Notes under the pieces: model-generated | What the model saw: only the letters and a program-made list of their open reading frames with translations | Told to the model about the DNA's origin: nothing | Database searches by the model: none | Part shown: positions 19,041-28,547 of the stretch, one piece after another | Layout of the letters: the number at the start of each line of letters is the position of its first letter | How positions within the stretch are numbered: position 1 is the first letter of the stretch | Assembly (NCBI RefSeq): GCF_002750855.1 | Contig: NZ_NWUC01000002.1 | Span: 248,001-312,000, forward strand | Length of the DNA stretch: 64,000 nucleotides | DNA from: Neopararhizobium haloflavum | GTDB lineage: Bacteria > Pseudomonadota > Alphaproteobacteria > Rhizobiales > Rhizobiaceae | Reading direction: 5' to 3' | Program-made: the position numbers and the translations under genes

Positions 19041-20504
19041 TCAATCGAGATCCAGCGGGGGCGTCACACCTTGCGGGTCCTCCAGCTCCCACCAGCTCCG
19101 CCACCTGCCGTTCTCACGCGCCAGCATCAGGAAGTTGCGGCGTGCCGTGTAGATCGTATCCCTGCCAGGCAGAGGGTGAATGCGGATGGGATGTCCTTTC
19201 AGCGGCGTCTCGCCCAGTCGGGCAAGCGTGCCGAGCGCCCGTGCATAAAGTTCGGGCGGCGGGGGATGGGTGATGCCGGAGGCGACGAGCTGGTGAAGCG
19301 GCCCGCTCGGATCGTCCAGCGTCGCGCGGGTCGCCAGATGGATTTCGCCAGAGACCACCGTGACGCGGTTGCCCGGCCGGCTGTGCGTTTCGAGCAGCAG
19401 ACGTAGGAGCCGGCGCCACTCGCTGCGATGCGTGCGACTTTGCCACTGGTCGCGCAGGTCGTCCTCGTATTTCTCCATGGTCGGCGTCATGCGCATCAGT
19501 GTTTCGATGAGCGAGAGGCGCGGACCGAGTGCGGGCACGCTGCTGACGAGAAGCGTGCGGCCCTTTACGCCCTTCAAGGCCTGCTCGAGACTTTGCCAAC
19601 CATTTTCGCCCATGATCTGCCGGCGACGGCGCTCCGAGCGCAGGTCCGGCGCAACGATATGCAGATCCGGCAAGGCGACATGCCAGCCGAGCGCCGCGCC
19701 GGTCGGGTCCATCAGATGGCTGGGCAGCGCATGCGGCGAGCCGCCGAGCTGGAACAACAGGAAATAATCGCGCGCGATCTCGAAAACAGCGCGGCCGACC
19801 GGCGAATCGAGCTTGCGATCGGGCAGTGAACCCCAGCCGTCGCAGATGTCGTGATCATCCCACATCGCGAGCGAGGGCACCTGAGCCAGCATGTGCGCCA
19901 GTTGCGGCTGTCCGTAGAGTTCGAGATAGCGCTGAAGAAGCGCGCGCGACAGCGCCTCGCGGATGGCGGTGATCTCAGCACCAGCATCGTTGCCGGGATC
20001 GCCGTTCTCCTCGCCCCACTCGCGCGTTACCGGATGGACGTCGAGGATCTCGTCGGCATAAATCTGATCGCCGCCATGCAGGATCAGGTTGACCGGGGCC
20101 TTGGCGTGACGCTCGGCAAGGCGGCTCCAAAGGACGTTGCGCTCTTCGGGCGAGCGATCGCGATCGCCATGCTCCTGCCCGTTGCAGGAAACGAACGCAA
20201 TGCGCAGATCCTCGCCGAGGCGCGTGTCGATCGTATAGCGCCGTCCCTCTATCTCGTACCAGGCGGCCGCCTCCATCGGCAGAACGAGGGCATATTGGTG
20301 GATGGCGACGCCGTGGCGCATGAGAAGCGGCGTCGAGCCGACGGGACCGGTGGCGACATTGAGCGGGGGTGGGGCGACCTCCGCCGGACGAACGAGCACG
20401 ACGACAAGCGCGATCCCTTCCGAGACCTGCCCGCGCAGGTGAAGCATCGGGCCGGTGGCAGCGGCAAGGTCGGCGAGTTGAGCGTCGTCGGCAAGATCGG
20501 TCAA
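19041..20504 (-). CDS. PhoD-like metallophosphatase
   Basis: A protein of about 487 residues of the alkaline phosphatase D-like calcineurin superfamily. Metal-site motifs are SCNGQE, LHGGDQIYADEI, MWDDHDICDGWG and a late VVSGEIHLA. No signal peptide is seen, so the enzyme is probably cytoplasmic, unlike secreted PhoD; the substrate is unknown. No ATG with a ribosome site precedes the domain: a TTG at 20502-20504 (read as M-T-D-L-A-D) fits the usual family N-terminus, and a GTG at 20588 is an alternative. The upstream open frame would run into the aldose dehydrogenase gene. Confidence 0.75.
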   Translation of the reverse strand: MTDLADDAQLADLAAATGPMLHLRGQVSEGIALVVVLVRPAEVAPPPLNVATGPVGSTPLLMRHGVAIHQYALVLPMEAAAWYEIEGRRYTIDTRLGEDLRIAFVSCNGQEHGDRDRSPEERNVLWSRLAERHAKAPVNLILHGGDQIYADEILDVHPVTREWGEENGDPGNDAGAEITAIREALSRALLQRYLELYGQPQLAHMLAQVPSLAMWDDHDICDGWGSLPDRKLDSPVGRAVFEIARDYFLLFQLGGSPHALPSHLMDPTGAALGWHVALPDLHIVAPDLRSERRRRQIMGENGWQSLEQALKGVKGRTLLVSSVPALGPRLSLIETLMRMTPTMEKYEDDLRDQWQSRTHRSEWRRLLRLLLETHSRPGNRVTVVSGEIHLATRATLDDPSGPLHQLVASGITHPPPPELYARALGTLARLGETPLKGHPIRIHPLPGRDTIYTARRNFLMLARENGRWRSWWELEDPQGVTPPLDLD

Positions 20505-20649
20505 TTCGGAAGTCCGGTGCTGGGATGGACGGCGGCGGCGCGATGCCTGGCGGCATGGAACAACGCCGGCGCCCTTCAGCCGGCTCACGCAATTTAGGGA
20601 TGTGGCGCCGTCCCGACAAGGCCGCGTGGACTTTGCGGCGCGGCCGGTT

Positions 20650-21606
20650 CTAGGCGCTGGAAACGCTGTCGTCGTCAAATGGGGCGACGTTGACCCGCCG
20701 GGCGAGCATGAAGGCATCGGCGACATGAACCAGCGGCGACAGGTCAACATCGCTGGTGCCGGTAGCGATCAGATTGGCGAAACGGGCATAGAGACCATCA
20801 TATTCACGATCATCGCCTGCATGCCGCTTTGCCCCGTCGATGGCCAGCCGAGCACCGCCATCGGAAAGCTTCAAGGTGCCGTCATCGGTGACCACATCGA
20901 TGTCCCACGTCTGGGGACCCTCCTGGCGCCAGTCGAACACCGCCTCGACAACTGCGCCGCGCCCGTTAGCAAAATCGACCCGTGCGGCGATCGGCGCATC
21001 GCGCCCTTGCGGAAACGACAATTCCGACGTCGTCACGTGGACGGGATGCGGCAGGATCGCCGTCAGGATGGAAAGGGCGTTGATGCCGGGATCGAAGACG
21101 CCCAGGCCACCGGCCTGCCATACCCAGTCCTGACCCGGATGCCAGCGCCGGACGTCTTCCTTCCACACGATGCTGACGTGCCGGACCGCGCGCTCCTTCA
21201 GCCATTGCCGGGCATCGTCCACCGCGTGCGCATAGCGCGAATGCCAGCTGGCGAAGAGCGTGCATCCCTTGTCGGTGGCCAGCCACTGCAAGGCCCTGAC
21301 CTCGGCGATCGTCGCGCCGGGCGGCTTTTCCAGCATGACGTGCCGGCCAGCCAGAAGCGCCGCATGCGCGGCCTCGAACCTGACCTGAGGCGGCATGCAG
21401 AGCGCCAGGGCAGGAATGTCGGGCCGCGCCTCGAGAAGCGCACCGACGGTGGAGAAATTCTCCACGCCATCGACATGCGCATTGCGGCTGACGACGGCCG
21501 CGAGCCGGAACGTCGGCGATCTTTCGATCGACGGCATGTGCTGATCGCGTGCGATCTTCCCGACGCCGACAATGGCAACGGGGATTTCGGTCTCAGTGGC
21601 TGTCAC
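20650..21606 (-). CDS. Gfo/Idh/MocA aldose 1-dehydrogenase
   Basis: A 318-residue NAD(P)-dependent oxidoreductase: Rossmann motif VAIVGVGKIARDQH at 10-23, the EKPPGATIAEV motif with the catalytic-site lysine, and a C-terminal substrate domain with WKEDVRRWHPGQDW and GVFDPGINALS. This is the pattern of D-galactose and L-arabinose 1-dehydrogenases. The enzyme would oxidise an aldose to its lactone. It starts with GTG 14 bp inside the end of the dehydratase gene, so it is translationally coupled. With the dehydratase and GguC it gives a non-phosphorylative route for sugars imported by ChvE-GguAB. Confidence 0.83.
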   Translation of the reverse strand: MTATETEIPVAIVGVGKIARDQHMPSIERSPTFRLAAVVSRNAHVDGVENFSTVGALLEARPDIPALALCMPPQVRFEAAHAALLAGRHVMLEKPPGATIAEVRALQWLATDKGCTLFASWHSRYAHAVDDARQWLKERAVRHVSIVWKEDVRRWHPGQDWVWQAGGLGVFDPGINALSILTAILPHPVHVTTSELSFPQGRDAPIAARVDFANGRGAVVEAVFDWRQEGPQTWDIDVVTDDGTLKLSDGGARLAIDGAKRHAGDDREYDGLYARFANLIATGTSDVDLSPLVHVADAFMLARRVNVAPFDDDSVSSA

Positions 21607-23335
21607 GCGGCACCGCCTTCCCCCGCTGGCCCTTCAGAAAATCGAAATCGGCGCCGGTATCGGCCCCCTGGACGTGGGTGTGAAAGAGCCGCGCATAACC
21701 GCTTTCCGGCGCCTTGACCGGTGACTGCCATCTGGCGAGGCGGCTGGCGATCTCCTCGTCGGGAACGTCGAGATGGAGGCGCCGGCCGGGCACATCGATC
21801 TCGATCATGTCGCCGGATCTGACGATCGCCAGCGGTCCGCCGACGGCCGCCTCGGGGGAGGTGTGGAGGATGACCGTGCCGTAGGCCGTGCCGGACATGC
21901 GCGCATCGGAGATGCGCACCATGTCCTTGATTCCCTTTTTCAGGACCTTGGGCGGCAGTCCCATATTGCCGACCTCGGCCATGCCCGGATAGCCGCGCGG
22001 CCCGCAATTCTTCATGACCATGACGCAGGTCTCGTCGACATCGAGCGCATCGTCGTTGATCCTTGCCTTGTAATCGTCGATGTCCTCGAAGACGACGGCG
22101 CGGCCGCGATGCGTCAGGAGATGCGGGCTGGCGGCCGAGGGTTTGAGTACGGCGCCCTGCGGAGCGAGATTGCCCTTCAGGACGGCGATGCCGCCCTGCC
22201 CCGTCAAGGCCCGCTCGACCGGCAGGATGACATCCTCGTTCCAGTTTTTTACCTCGCGGACTTCGTTCCAGACCCCCCGGCCGGAGACCGTGAGAGCGTC
22301 GCGGTGGAGCAGTCCGGCCTCACCGAGCCGACGGATCACCACCGGCAGCCCGCCTGCATAGAAGAATTCCTCCATCAGATAGCGCCCGGACGGCATGAGA
22401 TTGACGATCGTCGGGATGTCGCGGCCGAGCCGGTCCCAATCATCAAGCGTCAGGTCGACGCCGACGCGCCCGGCAAGCGCCAGAAGGTGAATGACCGCGT
22501 TGGTAGAGCCGCCGATCGCACCGTTGACGCGAATGGCGTTCTCAAAGGCCTCGCGCGTCAGGACATCTGAGGGCTTGAGGTCGTCCTTGACCATATCGAC
22601 GATCCGCCGGCCCGTCAGATGGGCCATGACGCGGCGACGGCTGTCGACGGCGGGAATCGCGGCATTGCCGGACAATGCCATGCCGAGCGCTTCGGCCATC
22701 GAGGCCATCGTCGAGGCGGTGCCCATGGTGTTGCACGATCCGGGGCTGCGCGACATCGCCTGCTCGGCCTCCAGGAAATCGTCGCTCGACATATTGCCGG
22801 CCTTGACGTCTTCCGACATTTGCCAGAGCGCCGTGCCAGAGCCGACCCGCTCGCCCCGGAACCAGCCGTTGAGCATCGGTCCGCCGGAGACGGCGATCGC
22901 CGGGATATCGACGCTTGCCGCCCCCATGAGGAGCGCAGGCGTGGTCTTGTCACACCCGACCATGAGCACGACGCCGTCAAGCGGGTTGGCGCGAAGGGCC
23001 TCCTCGACATCCATGGAGGCAAGATTGCGGTACATCATGGCCGATGGCCGCAGTGAGCTTTCACCCGTGGAGAAAACGGGGAACTCCACCGGCAGACCGC
23101 CGGCCTCGTAGATGCCGTGCTTGACCCGTTGTGCCAGATCGCGCAGATGCGCGTTGCACGGTGTCAGCTCCGACCAGGTGTTGCAGATCCCGATCACCGG
23201 CCTGCCGTCGAAAAGGTCGGCCGGCAAGCCCTGGTTCTTCATCCAGGAGCGATGATAGATGTGATCACGGGACGTGCCGCCATACCATTCGGTCGATCGC
23301 AGCTTGCGCGGCCAGGATGCCTTCTTGAACGTCAT
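21593..23335 (-). CDS. IlvD/Edd family sugar-acid dehydratase (L-arabonate type)
   Basis: A 580-residue Fe-S dehydratase. Family motifs are GICNTWSELTPCNAHL, MVGCDKTTPALLMGA, SPGSCNTMGTASTM and NGAIGGSTNAVIHLLA; cysteines in GCDK and GSCNTMGT hold the cluster. Its length and the RSTEWYGG-type N-terminus fit arabonate/xylonate/galactonate dehydratases rather than IlvD. It would convert an aldonate to a 2-keto-3-deoxy acid. The ATG at 23333-23335 starts MTFKKASW; the longer open frame is rejected. It lies between gguC (133 bp upstream) and the aldose dehydrogenase (14 bp overlap). Confidence 0.87.
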   Translation of the reverse strand: MTFKKASWPRKLRSTEWYGGTSRDHIYHRSWMKNQGLPADLFDGRPVIGICNTWSELTPCNAHLRDLAQRVKHGIYEAGGLPVEFPVFSTGESSLRPSAMMYRNLASMDVEEALRANPLDGVVLMVGCDKTTPALLMGAASVDIPAIAVSGGPMLNGWFRGERVGSGTALWQMSEDVKAGNMSSDDFLEAEQAMSRSPGSCNTMGTASTMASMAEALGMALSGNAAIPAVDSRRRVMAHLTGRRIVDMVKDDLKPSDVLTREAFENAIRVNGAIGGSTNAVIHLLALAGRVGVDLTLDDWDRLGRDIPTIVNLMPSGRYLMEEFFYAGGLPVVIRRLGEAGLLHRDALTVSGRGVWNEVREVKNWNEDVILPVERALTGQGGIAVLKGNLAPQGAVLKPSAASPHLLTHRGRAVVFEDIDDYKARINDDALDVDETCVMVMKNCGPRGYPGMAEVGNMGLPPKVLKKGIKDMVRISDARMSGTAYGTVILHTSPEAAVGGPLAIVRSGDMIEIDVPGRRLHLDVPDEEIASRLARWQSPVKAPESGYARLFHTHVQGADTGADFDFLKGQRGKAVPRDSH

Positions 23336-23468
23336 GTGGGTCGATACCTTCTCGAACGACGCCAGGATCGCGGCGGACAACCTGCAACCATTCCGGCGAA
23401 CTGATACTTGCCTGGCCTGGCCTGGCGCCAATACTGGCCGGCGCGGCGGCGTCTTCGGGCCAGCCTTG

Positions 23469-24476
23469 CTACAAGGCGCGGACGGTCTGCATGCCCTCGC
23501 CGCGCAAGGCAGGCGTCGTCCTCAACACGTTTCGCAGCGGCAGCCCGAACCCCGGCGCCTCGATTTCGAAGAGGTCGCCCGGCGCGGTGCGCACACCATC
23601 GGCAAATGACAGCGTGGCGGTGCCGAACATGTGGACATGGACATCGCAGGGCTGACGGAAGAGGTCATACTTGAAGTGGTGATGCTCCAGATTGGCGATC
23701 GAATGGGACATGTTCGCCTCTCCCGAAAGGAACGGCTTTTCAAAGACGATCTCTTCGCCGCGACGAATGCGCGATGTCCCACGAATGTCGTCGGGCAACC
23801 TGCCGACCAGTATTTCCGGGCCGAAGGCGGCGGGGCGCAGCTTGGAATGGGCGAGATAGAGATAGTTGACCCGCTCCATCACGTGGTCGGAGAATTCGTT
23901 CGACAATGCAAAGCCGATCCGAAAAGGCGTCCCGTCGGGTGCGATGACGTAGATGCCCGCGATCTCCGGTTCCTCGCCCGCATCGTCTGCAAAGGCGGGG
24001 GAGACCAGCGCTGCGCCCGGCGCAACGACCGCGCTGCCGTTTCCCTTGTAGAACCATTCCGGCTGCACGCCGGCCGCTCCGTTCTGCGGCTTGCCGCTCT
24101 CCAGCCCCATGCGGAACATCTTCATGGAATCGGTCAGCGTGTCCGGGTCGCCGGCCGCCTTCTGGTGCATGCTGTCGCGTGTTGCTGCCGATCCGAGATG
24201 GGTGAGGCCGGTGCCGGTGAGATGCAGATGCGCGGGATCGGGATGATGGACGGGTGAAAGCAGGCGGCCCTCCTCATAGGCCTCTTCGAGGTCGACTGCC
24301 GCGCCGAAGCCCTGCTGCCCGACGAAGGCCGAGAGGCTGGCGCCGGCCCCGATGCACGCCATCGCCAGCGCATGGACGCTCTCGGCGCCGCGCACCTCGT
24401 AGGCCTCGGTTCCTTCACGCGCGACGACGGCGAGCGATCCGTCGGCCCTTCGGATCTGCGACAACAGCATGGCCAT
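23469..24476 (-). CDS. gguC: GguC/AraD1 family FAH-fold protein
   Basis: A 335-residue protein of the fumarylacetoacetate-hydrolase superfamily, in the GguC/AraD1 branch. Motifs include HLHLTGTGLTHLGSAATRD, QPEWFYKGNG, a VSPAFADDAGEEPEIAG metal-binding acidic stretch and GFALSNEFSDHVME. AraD1-type enzymes dehydrate L-2-keto-3-deoxyarabonate; Agrobacterium GguC is encoded next to chvE and gguAB in the same order. It begins 7 bp after the gguB stop. The gene order supports a catabolic role for sugars carried by this transporter. Confidence 0.87.
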   Translation of the reverse strand: MAMLLSQIRRADGSLAVVAREGTEAYEVRGAESVHALAMACIGAGASLSAFVGQQGFGAAVDLEEAYEEGRLLSPVHHPDPAHLHLTGTGLTHLGSAATRDSMHQKAAGDPDTLTDSMKMFRMGLESGKPQNGAAGVQPEWFYKGNGSAVVAPGAALVSPAFADDAGEEPEIAGIYVIAPDGTPFRIGFALSNEFSDHVMERVNYLYLAHSKLRPAAFGPEILVGRLPDDIRGTSRIRRGEEIVFEKPFLSGEANMSHSIANLEHHHFKYDLFRQPCDVHVHMFGTATLSFADGVRTAPGDLFEIEAPGFGLPLRNVLRTTPALRGEGMQTVRAL

Positions 24477-24483
24477 ATCCGCG

Positions 24484-25686
24484 CTATCCCTTGTTCTTGT
24501 TGTAGACGTCGAAGATCACGGCTGCGAGCAGCACCAGACCCTTGATCACCTGCTGGTAATCGATGCCGATGCCGAGGATCGACATGCCATTGTTCATCAC
24601 GCCCATGATGAACGCGCCGATCACCGCGCCAACGATGGTGCCGACACCGCCGGACATGGAGGCGCCGCCGATGAAGACCGCCGCGATGACGTCGAGCTCG
24701 AATGCAAGGCCGGCTTTCGGCGTTGCCGTGTTGAGCCGGGCCGCAAAGACCAGGCCGGCCAGGGCGGCGAGCATGCCCATGTTGGCGAAGGTCAGGAACA
24801 CCAGCCGCTCGGTGCGGATGCCCGACAGCTTCGCCGCCTTCTCATTGCCGCCGATGGCATAGATGCGCCGGCCGATCGTCGTTCTGTTGGCGACGAAGGA
24901 GTAGATCGCGATGAGCAGCGCCATGACGATGAACACGTTCGGCAATCCACGGAAGGTCGCCATGAGAAAGCTCACATAGACGATCGCCGCGAAGATCATG
25001 ACGTTCTTGACGAGGAAGAATGCGAAGGGTTCCTCGACCAGGCCGCGCTGGTGCTCCTGGCGACGGGCCCGTGCGGCGAGATAGAGCAGCAAGGTGGCGA
25101 GGCAAACGCCGGCGACCAGCGAGAAGACATTGAAATTCTCGCCGCCGAAAAGGTCCGGCACGAAGCCGGAGGAGATCAGCTGGAAGGTGGGCGGGAACGG
25201 ACCGACCGACTGGCCGGCAAGCAGCCACAAGGTCAGCCCCTTGAAGACCAGCATGCCTGCGAGCGTGACGATGAAGGACGGAATCCGGTAATAGGCGACC
25301 CAAAAGCCCTGGGCAGCGCCGATGGCCGCACCAACGGCCAGGCAGACGATCGCAGCCAACACGAAGTTCACGTCCCATTGCACGATCATCACGGCGGCCA
25401 GGGCGCCGACGAAACCGAGGACGGAGCCGACCGATAGGTCGATATGGCCCGACACGATGACCAGGAGCATGCCGACCGCCATGATGACGATATAGCTGTT
25501 CTGCAGGACGAGGTTGGTCAGGTTGACCGGACGCATGAGGATGCCGTCCGTCGCGAACTGAAAGAACGCCATGATGACGACGAGCGCGATGAGAATGCCA
25601 TATTCGCGCATGTTCTTGCGCAGGAAGCTGGCCTGCGCGCCGGGTTCTGCAGCTTTCACTTCGGATTGAGCGATGGACTGATCCAT
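24484..25686 (-). CDS. gguB: Multiple-sugar ABC transporter permease
   Basis: A 400-residue inner-membrane permease of the ribose/xylose (RbsC/XylH) class with about ten transmembrane segments. Visible are SGHIDLSVGSVLGFVGA near residue 80, the YAIGGNEKAAKLSGI EAA-like loop that contacts the ATPase, and GGASMSGGVGTIVGA near the end. It forms the pore for sugars delivered by ChvE and powered by GguA. It starts 3 bp after the gguA stop. Confidence 0.93.
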   Translation of the reverse strand: MDQSIAQSEVKAAEPGAQASFLRKNMREYGILIALVVIMAFFQFATDGILMRPVNLTNLVLQNSYIVIMAVGMLLVIVSGHIDLSVGSVLGFVGALAAVMIVQWDVNFVLAAIVCLAVGAAIGAAQGFWVAYYRIPSFIVTLAGMLVFKGLTLWLLAGQSVGPFPPTFQLISSGFVPDLFGGENFNVFSLVAGVCLATLLLYLAARARRQEHQRGLVEEPFAFFLVKNVMIFAAIVYVSFLMATFRGLPNVFIVMALLIAIYSFVANRTTIGRRIYAIGGNEKAAKLSGIRTERLVFLTFANMGMLAALAGLVFAARLNTATPKAGLAFELDVIAAVFIGGASMSGGVGTIVGAVIGAFIMGVMNNGMSILGIGIDYQQVIKGLVLLAAVIFDVYNKNKG

Positions 25687-25689
25687 GGG

Positions 25690-27216
25690 CTAGCCCCCTG
25701 CCTTGATGATCGTCGACATGATCTTCTCCTGCGTCGCATCGGCGGACGCCATTTCCCCGACGAAGCGCCCCTTGTCCATGACGTAGAGGCGGTCGGTGAT
25801 GCCGAGCAGTTCCGGCATTTCGGAGGATATGACGATGAGCGATTTGCCGGCTGCGGCAAGGTCGCGAATGATCGTATAGATCTCGAACTTGGCGCCGACG
25901 TCGATGCCGCGCGTCGGCTCGTCGAGGATGAGGATGTCCGGATCGGCGAACAGCCACTTCGACAGCACCACCTTCTGCTGGTTGCCGCCGGACAGATTGA
26001 TGGTGGCCTGCTCGATCGAAGGGGTCTTGATGTTGATCTTGCGGCGATACTCTTCCGCGACCTCGCCTTCCAGATGCTTGTCGACGACGGCGCCTCTCGC
26101 CACCGCTTCCAGATTGGCCAGCGGGACGTTGCGCCGGATCGTCTGGTCGAGGACGAGCCCATAGGTCTTTCGGTCTTCCGTGGCATAGGCAAGACCCGCC
26201 TTGATCGCCTTCGGCACGCTGGAAATATCGGACTTCTCACCGTTGATGACGGCCTCGCCCTTGATCCCGGTGCCGTAGGAGCGACCGAACAGGCTCATGG
26301 CAAGCTCGGTGCGCCCTGCCCCCATCAGGCCGGCGATGCCCAGCACTTCGCCGCGGCGCAGATTGAAGCTGACATCGTCGACGACCTTGCGCTGGCTGTC
26401 GATTGGATGATGGACGGTCCAGTTGCGCACTTCCATGACGACTTCGCCGATGTTCGGGGTGCGCGAGGGATAGCGGTCCGACAGGGAACGTCCGACCATG
26501 TCGCGGATGACCCGGTCCTCACTGACGGCGCCTGCCGCACAATCGAGCGTCGAGACCGCCGCGCCATCGCGCAGCACGGTGATCGTGTCGGCGACCTTGG
26601 ACACTTCGTTGAGCTTGTGGGAAATGAGGATGGACGAGATGCCACGATCGCGGAACTCCGACAGCAGCTGAAGCAGCGCGTCACTGTCCCTTTCGTTGAG
26701 CGAGGAGGTCGGCTCGTCGAGGATGAGCAGGCGAACTTCCTTGGAGAGCGCCTTGGCGATCTCGACGAGTTGCTGCTTGCCGAGGCCGAGATGGGCGACC
26801 TTCGTCTCCGGGCGTTCCGACAGGCCGACCCGGGCGAGAAGCTGCGCCGTGCGGCGGTTCGTCTCGTGCCAGTCGATGACACCGCGCGTTGCGCGCTCAT
26901 TGCCGAGAAAGATGTTCTCGGCAATCGAGAGCAGCGGCACCAGGGCGAGTTCCTGATGGATGATGACGATGCCGTCGCGCTCGCTGTCGGAAATGCCTGA
27001 AAAACTCTTCACATCGCCGTCATAGACGATGTCGCCCTCGTACTGGCCGTGCGGATAGACGCCGGACAGCACCTTCATCAGCGTCGATTTTCCGGCGCCG
27101 TTCTCGCCGACCAATGCGTGAATCTCGCCCCGGCGCACCTTGAAGCTGACATTGTCCAGCGCCCTCACCCCGGGAAACTCCTTGGTGATGCCGCGCATTT
27201 CCAGAATGGTGTCCAT
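25690..27216 (-). CDS. gguA: Multiple-sugar ABC transporter ATP-binding protein
   Basis: A 508-residue protein with two ABC domains in tandem, as in RbsA/XylG. The first has Walker [14 protein letters not shown] (37-49) and Walker [12 protein letters not shown]. The second has the degenerate P-loop [17 protein letters not shown] usual for this family, signature [15 protein letters not shown] and Walker [13 protein letters not shown]. It energises sugar uptake with GguB. The ATG has AGGAAG upstream and lies 89 bp after the chvE stop, separated by a hairpin. Confidence 0.94.
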   Translation of the reverse strand: MDTILEMRGITKEFPGVRALDNVSFKVRRGEIHALVGENGAGKSTLMKVLSGVYPHGQYEGDIVYDGDVKSFSGISDSERDGIVIIHQELALVPLLSIAENIFLGNERATRGVIDWHETNRRTAQLLARVGLSERPETKVAHLGLGKQQLVEIAKALSKEVRLLILDEPTSSLNERDSDALLQLLSEFRDRGISSILISHKLNEVSKVADTITVLRDGAAVSTLDCAAGAVSEDRVIRDMVGRSLSDRYPSRTPNIGEVVMEVRNWTVHHPIDSQRKVVDDVSFNLRRGEVLGIAGLMGAGRTELAMSLFGRSYGTGIKGEAVINGEKSDISSVPKAIKAGLAYATEDRKTYGLVLDQTIRRNVPLANLEAVARGAVVDKHLEGEVAEEYRRKINIKTPSIEQATINLSGGNQQKVVLSKWLFADPDILILDEPTRGIDVGAKFEIYTIIRDLAAAGKSLIVISSEMPELLGITDRLYVMDKGRFVGEMASADATQEKIMSTIIKAGG

Positions 27217-27271
27217 CGAACCGTCTTCCTGCCGCTCGGCCCGCTATCGCGCCGCCAAGACCCGCCGGGAA

Positions 27272-27297
27272 GGCTCCGGACCGGCAGGCCCGGAGCC
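27272..27297 (-). repeat. Intercistronic hairpin between chvE and gguA
   Basis: GGCTCCGG (27272-27279) and CCGGAGCC (27290-27297) form a perfect 8-bp GC-rich stem with a 10-base loop, 9 bp after the chvE stop. No U-run follows on the transcribed strand. Such hairpins after binding-protein genes protect the upstream mRNA, giving more binding protein than permease. Confidence 0.55.
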
Positions 27298-27305
27298 GAC
27301 GTTGC

Positions 27306-28373
27306 TTATTCGAACTCGCCGGCTTCGTAGTAGCCGCTGTCGATCAGCACCTCTTCCCAGTTCTCCTCCGTCACCGGGACCGGCTCAAGAAGATAGGAAG
27401 GCACGACCTTGACGCCGTTGTCATAGGTCTCGGTGTCGTTGATCTCCGGCTCACCATCGTTGAGGACCGCCTCGACCATGCCGACCGTGACGCGTGCCAG
27501 TTCGCGCGTATCCTTGAAGATCGTCGAATATTGCTCGCCCGCCAGGATCGACTTGACCGACTGGACCTCCGCATCCTGGCCAGTGACGATTGGCATTTCC
27601 ATGTCGCCCGACCCGTAGCCGACTCCCTTGAGAGACGAGAGGATGCCGATGGAAAGGCCGTCATAGGGCGAGAGAACGCCGTGGACCTGGTCGTCGGTGT
27701 AGTTGGCGGAAAGAAGGTTATCCATGCGGGCCTGGGCCACCGAGCCGTCCCAACGCAGGGTGCCGACCGTGTCCATGCCCATCTGGCCGGACTTGATGAC
27801 GATGTCGCCGGAATCGATCATCGGTTGCAGCACCGACATCGCGCCATCGTAGAAGAAATAGGCGTTGTTGTCGTCCGGCGAGCCACCGAACAGTTCGACG
27901 TTCCATGGGCTGGCGTCGGGGAAGCGCTCCTCAAGACCTGCGACGAGGGATTCGGCCTGCTGCACGCCCACCTGGAAGTTGTCGAAGGTGGCGTAATAGT
28001 CGACATGCTCGCTGTCGCGGATCAGGCGGTCATAGGCGATGACCTCGATGCCGGCCGCATCCGCGTTGGCGAGCGCGTTGGACAGCGTCGTCCCATCGAT
28101 CGAGGCGATGACGAGAACATCGACGCCCTTGGTGATCATGTTCTCGATCTGCGAGAGCTGATTGGGGATGTCGTCCTCGGCATATTGCAGATCAGTCTCG
28201 TAGCCCGCTTCCTGGAACTGCTCGACCATCGAATTGCCGTCGGAAATCCAACGGGCAGACGACTGGGTCGGCATGGCGATGCCGACATAGCCCTTGTCCT
28301 GTGCGTGAGCTGGTGCCGTCAGCATGACAGCCGTAAGCGCGGTCGCGGCAAGCGCGCCTTTGATGCGTTTCAT
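27306..28373 (-). CDS. chvE: Periplasmic multiple-sugar-binding protein
   Basis: A 355-residue periplasmic binding protein with a signal peptide ([19 protein letters not shown], cleavage after AHA). The mature part starts [20 protein letters not shown] and contains [20 protein letters not shown] and [19 protein letters not shown], matching ChvE of Agrobacterium, which binds arabinose, galactose, glucose and other aldoses and also signals to VirA. No vir genes are seen here, so transport is the expected role. The ATG at 28371-28373 follows GGGAGGAAAATC, a very strong ribosome site. gbpR is divergent upstream. Confidence 0.93.
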   Translation of the reverse strand: MKRIKGALAATALTAVMLTAPAHAQDKGYVGIAMPTQSSARWISDGNSMVEQFQEAGYETDLQYAEDDIPNQLSQIENMITKGVDVLVIASIDGTTLSNALANADAAGIEVIAYDRLIRDSEHVDYYATFDNFQVGVQQAESLVAGLEERFPDASPWNVELFGGSPDDNNAYFFYDGAMSVLQPMIDSGDIVIKSGQMGMDTVGTLRWDGSVAQARMDNLLSANYTDDQVHGVLSPYDGLSIGILSSLKGVGYGSGDMEMPIVTGQDAEVQSVKSILAGEQYSTIFKDTRELARVTVGMVEAVLNDGEPEINDTETYDNGVKVVPSYLLEPVPVTEENWEEVLIDSGYYEAGEFE

Positions 28374-28547
28374 GATTTTCCTCCCAGAATTGAACAGGAT
28401 CGCCAGCCGATGGCGTGCATCGCAAAGCTGCCTGGCCGATCTCCTCCATCGGTCCGACAAGTGTTAGATGGGCAGCGATATTACCGTCAAATTCGCTTTT
28501 TTCTGCTTGATATGATCTTTTTGATATATCGATGGAGGAGACGCATC
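28374..28547. promoter_or_regulatory. Divergent chvE/gbpR promoter region
   Basis: The 174 bp between the two starts are AT-rich near the gbpR end. TTGATAT occurs at 28507-28513 and again at 28521-28527, a direct repeat with a 14-bp period. It is a plausible binding site for the LysR regulator, which in Agrobacterium (GbpR) controls chvE in response to sugar. Promoter elements could not be placed with certainty. Confidence 0.4.

Noticed and set aside
25444..27000. 518-codon open frame on the plus strand
   Set aside because: Antisense to gguA, which has full ABC motifs; the plus-strand product is Asp/Arg-rich with no fold.
27306..28373. ChvE as a virulence signal protein
   Set aside because: No vir-type genes in the window; the adjacent catabolic genes explain it as a sugar uptake protein.
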